The translations under genes and the position numbers were made by a program. A stretch of DNA of 64,000 nt from Sinonovacula constricta (lineage: Eukaryota; Mollusca; Bivalvia; Cardiida; Solecurtidae). Position 1 is the stretch's first letter; each line of letters opens with the position of its first letter. Positions 58,201 to 64,000 of the stretch are shown here, in pieces. The stretch spans positions 35,933,885 through 35,997,884 of the forward strand of contig CM017567.1 in NCBI GenBank assembly GCA_007844125.1. Reading direction: 5' to 3'. A model generated the notes under the pieces. That model had not been told where the DNA came from. It ran no database searches and saw only the letters and a program-made list of their open reading frames with translations.

Positions 58201-61200
58201 TCAACTTCACAGATGGGATTATTCTTCAAAATTCCCTGAAAGCTTTTATAAATCGGTAAAATCTCTACAAACTTTGGAAAAGTTAAAAAGGTCTTGTTTA
58301 AGCTTTATTCTCTGTTTAAGTAAGTAATACCATCTCTCCGTAAAGTAAAAATGTTTGTACACCTTACTAACCGAAGCATTGAGAACTTTCCCCAATGATA
58401 AATATAAACAGGTGTAGGTATTGGCATAAAGACATCCAAATTACTCACCAATTCCCCCAATGTGAGAAGGTCTTCCAGCTGACTTGTGGTGTGCTGGTGG
58501 TTTTACCCAGACGTGTGCGAGGGTGGATCTACCCAGACATGTGTCTGGCGTCTTCCTCCACCTGAAAGCTGGACGTTGCTATAATGATCATAAATGGTTG
58601 CTGCAATGTATTTAAAAAATAAAAACAACAACCTTAAAACAGACTATGTTGTTTATGAAATTAAACTTTGGGCATTTAAAATGAGTTCCGAGTCTGTGAA
58701 TCTCCATATGGCATGTAATTATTGGGTGTTAATTTTAAAGTCTGCTTCTGTATCAGCCAGATACGGCCATGGTGTTGACATATTGACAATTTTCAGTATC
58801 TTTAATAAGAAGTTGAGAGGCAATTGTAAATGTAAAAAACATGAAATATTAACCTACTGTGTACCTTTCTTATCTAGGCTTGCAGAGCAGGCTCCAGCTG
58901 AAATGGGTGAGACCGCAGGCCGCTGGGGTAAATTACTTGCCACACTGGTTTGTCATTCAGCAGTCAAGGTCAGGGAGCGTGTCCTTGTTGTTATGGAAAC
59001 CACAGCCCGTCTTATAAAAAAGCAACGCAAGGATTTCTCAACAGCTGTTTTGCCCATGGTGAAAACAGTTAGTAGTTGTACATTGTTGACCAGTTATTTT
59101 GATATGTTTTTTAATATATAAGAAACCTTTCTTATATTGTGTTGTGAAACCCAGATCTTAAACTTAAGTATTAAATACAATCTAATTTTTTGTGGTAACT
59201 GTTTGAATTATTCTCTGATGCTCTCTAAAAGGCAATATTTGAATCAGATTTTGTGTTATTTTATATAAGTATTTTATTATTTTCATTTTACAATAATTAT
59301 TGTTGTTGCAGAAAGTGATTCCAGAGATGAAGAAGCTGTTTGCTGGCAAACAGGAGCTGTTTGTCTTGAAAAGTTGGAGTCTTCTTGTTGACTTATTTGG
59401 AGAGGTATAAACAACAAAATTTGGGATTGAAAATTAAATAAAACTATGTTTTACTGCTGATTGCAGAATATCTGATCTGCTGCAACAGATATTGTATCAA
59501 GGCTGATAGATTAGTAATCCAGAACTTACCTTTGAATTAGAAAGTTAACTACAGAATGTTACCTCATCAAAAAAATTGATTTCCTAGTGCAGATTTTGCT
59601 TATATTACCGTTTCACTTTCCCAGCTGACAGTAAGCATGACACATATACCACTTCTCTTTACAGATTTGTGCATAAATGCAAATTTAATCCGGAGTTACG
59701 AGCAGTTTACTGTGAAAAGTATGTCTTTTATCTAGACACATGTCCAGTAAACTGTTCACCACTGATAGAGTGTTCACCGAAAGTCTGGCTCTAGAACAAG
59801 TGCATCAAAAATCTCTGTCAGTCCAGAAATGTGTGTCTGAGTTGGTATATCTGCGGACTTTGTGGCTCAAAGGTCGAGTGCTTTTAGTTTAATCATTGTT
59901 CCCACGCTACCGGGAAAAACTCAGGGAATTTTGCAAGCGTTTATTTGACCATGTTTCACGATGTCTGCTGCATTTTTGCGAAGTCTTTTTATTCATGAAA
60001 TTGGCGTCAGTTTGCTGACATTTAACCTAAATACGCTGTCAATAACGAATGTGAACGTTAACAAAAGCAATCTAGCTAGTCTTCATTACACAACTCATTT
60101 GCATAGTCTGACTTTGAAGTCAAAATGTTTGGTTTTAAAATGCAGTCTGGAAAAAGTCTGGAGTTTTACCATCAACCAGTTGTGGGAACCCTGTTTAATT
60201 TGTTAATACTCTGTGGTTCAGATATATATCACTGACATTTAAATATAAATGACCAAGTAAATGTCTAAGAATATATGGGCCAATTAAAAATTCATGTTTA
60301 ATGCAAAATGGCAGATTAAGTTTGCTTAAATTCAGACAGCAATGTTAAGTTTTGGAATACAAGCTACTTTAACTTGCCTCTTGTGTGTGTTTAGGCAAAA
60401 GTGATAAATGTTTACAACCAATAAGTTTCCAGTAAAGCTTATTGTGTGTCATGCAGATGGGTCAGTTGCTACACAATGGAAATAAATAGTGCACTGTATG
60501 GTGATTTATTGATTTCACAATTCAGTTTTAACAATACAACCCCAACCTATGAAAGTTTGTTTTTAATAATTAGGAATTGCAAGGATGCCTTGAAAACTAA
60601 AACTTTTTTCACTCTAGGAACAATATGGCCTATCGAAATTATAGAAGTGTGGAAATATGTATGGAAAAAAAACCCAGCCTTTCCTTAATTGCTGAATACA
60701 GCAGATGTTAACCTAGGCTCTTTTTAACAATTGCAGGAGCTTCACCATGGTGCGCACATCAATGCCTTGTTACAGGTAGCTGAGCTGGGCTTCAAAAGTA
60801 CGCAAAAGGAGGTGAAGATGGCATCCTTTAGGGCATGGCAACAACTCATTGATAACTTTGCCATTAATCCAGGTAAATTTTTGTAGAACTTTTGTGATAT
60901 AAATAGTTGTGTAACTGTATTAAATCCAACTCAGTAATTATATAACTTAAGTAATAAATCCAGGTTTGCTATTGATAAAGTCATTATTTATACATATAAA
61001 CCTTTTATGATTTCTAATAATCCAAGTTAGCCATTTCTGTTTTGCCTGTCAATCCAAAATTTGCTAATATCTTAAGAAAATTGTAAGGGAAGATCCTAGT
61101 TTTTTACAGCAATCCTAGTGTTTTGTGTGAACACATTTTTGAACATTATGTTGTAATTAATGATGTATGATGCGATGGGTTAGCTATGACCAATTTGTTG

Positions 61201-62718
61201 CAGTAACCTTGGAGCATCTCACCATATTGGTTTTAAGTTCCAAGCCATTGTTTAACATACAAAGGTCTTACATTATCTGTTTTAGACTTCTGTAGTCAAA
61301 CATAAAAATTACTTAGATTGCTCATACAGTTGTTATGTGCTAATTTTAAGACTGTTATATTATTCCTTTAATATAATGGTTATTTCAAAAAGTTTTTCGG
61401 GGACATCAACAGCCTTACATAAAAATAATGCCTAAGCTGAAAAAATTGTGCAACAAACCAGTTGATGTACTCAAAATTTTTGTTGTTACTGTAAAAATGT
61501 AAGGTATATTCAAGATTGAGTTTATCAGTTTGAAAAAGAAAATTAAGTGAACTAAATAAAAATGATAATTCTCATAAATATGATTAAACATTTATTTTTT
61601 GGATTGTATAATTTCAGCCATTCTGTCAGACCCAAAGCGGATCAAACTGATAATGCAGGTGTTTAAGTTAAATAATGCAAATCAAGAGGAAGTGGCACTC
61701 TTAAAAATGAGGGTGTGGTGGCATTTTATTTGGTTGCTCGGCAGCAAGATTTCTGCAAATTTTGATCTGGTATGTACTTTATGTTTTTAGCTTCTCATTT
61801 GTGACCAATAACTAAATAATTTTTATTATCAAAGTTTTCATGTTTTAAATGCCTAATACTATTTTTGAATTGTCACAATAAAATTAATCAAAATGACCTA
61901 AATTTTAGTTATATTATAATACTTTGTCATCAATTTCTTAACCACATGTAAGCTAGCTGGTTCTTATGCAATCTCATCATATTATTATACTTTCTCATCA
62001 AGTTCTTAACCGTACGAAAGCTAGCTGGTTCTGCTGAAATCTCATCATATTATTATTTTTTCTCATCAATTTCTTAACCGTACGAAAGCAAGCTGGTTCT
62101 GCTAAAATCTCATCATTTTATTATACTTTTTCATCAAGTTCTTAACCATACGAAAGCTAGCTGGTTCTGCTAAAATCTCATCATATTATTATACTTTCTC
62201 ATCAAGTTCTCAACCGTACGAAAGCTAGCTGGTTCTGCTAAAATCTCATTGAGAGAAGTGGAAGTATTTTAACCTTTACCTTTTTCATCCTTGCTCTTGG
62301 TTGAATCATATTTTATTAAAATTAAAAAAAAAATGTGCAACATAGAAGTTATACGAAATGTGAAAAGAGATTGCCATGAAAGCACTGCCTTGTTATGTTT
62401 CTTTCCCTTTTTAGCAGCTTAAGTGTAAGATCTGGCAATGCCTTGGAAATACTTGTGTTAAATCTAGCATATAATTAGCTGAATACGCCTGGTTTCATTT
62501 TCTGAGACACGTTTCAGATCATTTCTTGCATATTTACATAAAATAATTATAACAATTGATAATGTTGACTGACTTATCAAACCAATCATTTAATTTTTTT
62601 TCAAAATAACTAAGAAATTACATCATACATGTTTTCTGGCTGTAGGTTGCTGTGCCATTTATTCAGTTCTGTTGTGGAACCACAAAGCAAGGAGACCAAT
62701 CAAAAGGACAAACGCCAC
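52297..62718 (+). CDS. RIF1: RIF1, N-terminal part (nine exons, continues beyond the window)
   Basis: RIF1 is a large nuclear HEAT-repeat protein that controls replication timing through PP1 and directs double-strand break repair towards end joining. Exons: 52297-52409 (coding part; acceptor gives 52272), 55870-56034, 57023-57164, 57996-58090, 58878-59067, 59312-59404, 60737-60872, 61618-61769, 62646-62718; phases agree throughout, giving 386 codons. Family-typical stretches are CCTRALWCLGKQ, RLAEQAPAEMGE..GRWGKLL, KKLFAGKQELFVLKSWSLL, ELGFKSTQKEVKMASFRAWQ, WQQLIDNFAINP and MRVWWHFIWLLGSKISANFD, in the same order as in the N-terminal HEAT domain of animal RIF1. The start at 52297 gives an N-terminus of vertebrate-like length. 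The C-terminal disordered region and DNA-binding domain lie to the right. No breaks are seen. Confidence 0.93.
52493..52760 (+). mobile_element. tRNA-headed SINE in RIF1 intron 1
   Basis: The head reads ATAGCTCAAGTGGTAGAGTG, then GGGTTCAAACCCCCAGCGG, a good A box and B box, followed by about 190 bp of unrelated body containing a CCAACCAGGTTCAGTGCCTG segment. Inserted about 80 bp after RIF1 exon 1. A real tRNA gene is unlikely because the acceptor arms do not pair. Confidence 0.65.
52761..55316. other. RIF1 intron 1, no gene seen
   Basis: AT-rich intron. A plus frame of 65 codons near 53134-53331 has no recognisable motif. A TATA-like GGCTATATAAGGGC at about 54735 is isolated and not linked to any exon. 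Confidence 0.5.
55317..55597 (+). mobile_element. tRNA-headed SINE (family 1) in RIF1 intron 1
   Basis: The head reads ATCGGTAGAGCGTCGGCTCC, then GGTTCGAACTC, followed by the family 1 body with GTTAAAAATGGTATTGGTAT, CATGCCATGTGTTCACGGC and CAAGTGGACACCATCTCCAG. It lies about 270 bp upstream of RIF1 exon 2. Confidence 0.78.
56095..56830 (-). mobile_element. Nested SINEs with an internally expanded 85-bp tandem repeat
   Basis: The outer parts match the reverse strand of SINE family 1 (GGGTTTGTCAACCCACCAA near 56104; ATTTGCTTGAGTGTAAG near 56741). A different tRNA-headed SINE sits inside (about 56161-56345, with TCTAGTCGTTAATAAGTTGG and GGTTCGAACCCC on the plus strand). The family 1 centre is then repeated about four times at roughly 85-bp spacing (56415-56735; units contain ACTGACACTTGATTG). 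All of it is in RIF1 intron 2. Confidence 0.6.
58455..58600 (+). mobile_element. SINE family 2 body fragment in RIF1 intron 4
   Basis: Carries AAGGTCTTCCAGCTGACTTG and TCTACCCAGACATGTGTCTG, then GGACGTTGCTATAATGA, matching the body of the family 2 elements but without a tRNA head. An internal partial duplication (ACCCAGACGTGTG then ACCCAGACATGTG) is visible. Confidence 0.6.
59405..60736. other. RIF1 intron 6, no gene seen
   Basis: AT-rich. Frames of about 80 codons near 59961 and 60446 show no motifs and no conserved exon boundaries. Confidence 0.5.
60873..61617. other. RIF1 intron 7, no gene seen
   Basis: AT-rich unique-looking sequence with no repeat family member recognised. Confidence 0.5.
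61915..62255. repeat. 68-bp tandem repeat, five units, RIF1 intron 8
   Basis: AGCTAGCTGG and its variant recur at 61951, 62019, 62087, 62155 and 62223, exactly 68 bp apart. Units contain TTCTTAACCGTACGAAAGC and AAAATCTCATCATATTATTA. Confidence 0.92.
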
Positions 62719-62814
62719 GTAAATATACCATAATTTTATTTAATAATTGAAAGAAAATGTAAAATTAATTTTTGTACAGTGCCTCTGCTCACCTGTGAAA
62801 CCTTGGTTATTATA

Positions 62815-64000
62815 CCCCCACCACAAAATGGTGGGGGGGGGGGGGTGGGGGGCTATAATGGATTCGCTTTGTCGGTCCGTCCGTCTCCATTATCGTGTCC
62901 GCTCTATAAATTCTATACCAATTGTAGGATTTTCTTTAAACTTGGCTGAAATGTTCACCTCAACAAGGGGATGTGCAGAACCCATGTTGCCCATGTGTCA
63001 GCTCAAGGTCAAGGTCACAATTGAAGGTCAAATATCAAACAATCAAATATTAGACATTATGTCGTGTCCCCTCTGTAAGTCCTACACTAATTGAAAGATT
63101 TTCTTTAATCTTGGCTCAAATGTTCACCTCAACAAGGGGATGTGCAAAACCCATAAGTTATGCCCCTTTTAAGTCTTCAAATTTACATACAATCAAGTAT
63201 TAGACAATATGTCGTGTCCGCTCTGTAAGTCCTACAATAATTGAAAGATTTTCTTTAATCTTGGCTCAAATGTTCACCTCAACAAGGGAATGTGCAGAAC
63301 TCATGTTACTCTTTTGCCAGCTTAAGGTCAAAGTCACACTTGAAGGTCAAAAATTGAATGAGAAAATATTCTTAAATTTTAACATGTATTTGAATATTTC
63401 TGAAAATAGAAAAAGTATTTGCTTGAAACTTAAGGTATATATGAAGTGTCACAATTAGGATATGCAGGTCAAGTTTCATAACTCTGTATTGCATTTTGAC
63501 AAAGTTATGCCCCTTTTTAGTCTTCAAATTGACATACAATCAAGTATTAGACATTATGTCGTGTCCGCTCTATAAATCCTATACTAATGGAAGAATTTTC
63601 TTCAAACTTTACTCAAATGTTCAACTCAACAAGGTTATGTGCAGAACCCATGTTACCTTTGTGCCGGCTTAAGGTCAAGGTCACACTTGAAGGTCAAAAT
63701 TGACTTAGAAAATGTTCTTAAATTTCAACATGTACTTGAATATTTCTTAAATTAGCACAGGTATTTGCTTGAAACTTAAAAGATATATGACGTATCACAA
63801 GTAAGATATGCAGGTCAAGTTTCATAACTCTGTATTGCATTTTGACAAAGTTATGCCCCTTTTTAAGTCTTTTAATTTACTTACAATCAATACTAGACAA
63901 TATGTCAGGTCCGCTCTATAAATTCTATACTAATGGAAAGATTTTCTTCAAACTTGACTCAAATGTTCACCCGAACTGGGCAATGTGCAGAACCCATCTT
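62815..64000 (+). repeat. AGGTCA-containing tandem repeat in RIF1 intron 9
   Basis: Starts with a G run after CCACAAAATGG. GTGTCCGCTCT-type blocks recur at about 62896, 63065, 63215, 63560 and 63907. Full units are about 347 bp and short ones about 150-167 bp. Each carries AACTTGGCTCAAATGTTCAC-like and CAAGGTCAAGGTCAC-like segments and ATGCCCCTTTTTAAGTCTT. It runs off the right edge. Confidence 0.8.

Noticed and set aside
58594..59121. A 175-codon frame taken as a single exon
   Set aside because: Only 58878-59067 is coding (RIF1 exon 5); the upstream part is intron read-through, as shown by the TTATCTAG acceptor.

Overview
The window is intron-rich, AT-rich eukaryotic DNA full of interspersed repeats and minisatellites. 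tRNA-headed SINEs, 'GAGGGCC...GGCCCT' repeats and AGGTCA-containing repeats suggest a mollusc, most likely a bivalve; this is inference from repeat style and exon content, not a database result.

Three gene models can be assembled with splice phases that agree from exon to exon. (1) Gene A, minus strand, start codon near 21547 running to 796, continues off the left edge. (2) Gene B, minus strand, 49381 to 30364, is a second copy with 11 coding exons and a stop codon inside the window. A and B are paralogues within a large tandem duplication (about 1-21784 and 33600-51755, with B's last exon at 30364-31424). Their product has an N-terminal CARD-like helical domain, an acidic linker, a polyQ/P segment, a large helical exon, a death-domain-like exon, a PPPPY segment and a long Ser/Asp-rich tail. 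I do not recognise it as a named protein. Gene B carries a one-base gain in exon 9 that breaks the frame. (3) RIF1, plus strand, starts at 52297 and runs off the right edge; nine exons encode the N-terminal HEAT-like part of Rap1-interacting factor 1. Gene B and RIF1 lie head to head.

Between the two copies (21.8-28.8 kb) lies an insert with about 100-bp inverted repeats at its ends. It holds a Tc1-like transposon with dead transposase (22582-24153), a long AT array, and a decayed PHD-like/FLYWCH zinc-finger gene with two apparent CGA-to-TGA stops. Further left in gene B, 28.6-32.5 kb is a local tandem duplication whose first unit has lost the gene's terminal exon through a deletion with 3-bp microhomology.

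Comparing the copies dates several insertions after the duplication: a 28-bp minisatellite block (A only), a tRNA-like SINE pair (A only), a 5'-truncated non-LTR retrotransposon (B only), another tRNA-like element (B only), and a 2.14-kb element with Mutator-like features, meaning terminal inverted repeats and a 9-bp target duplication (B only, just upstream of its first exon). A 30-bp intronic minisatellite is present in both but has evolved separately. Much of the remaining sequence is intron or intergenic DNA in which I see no gene.
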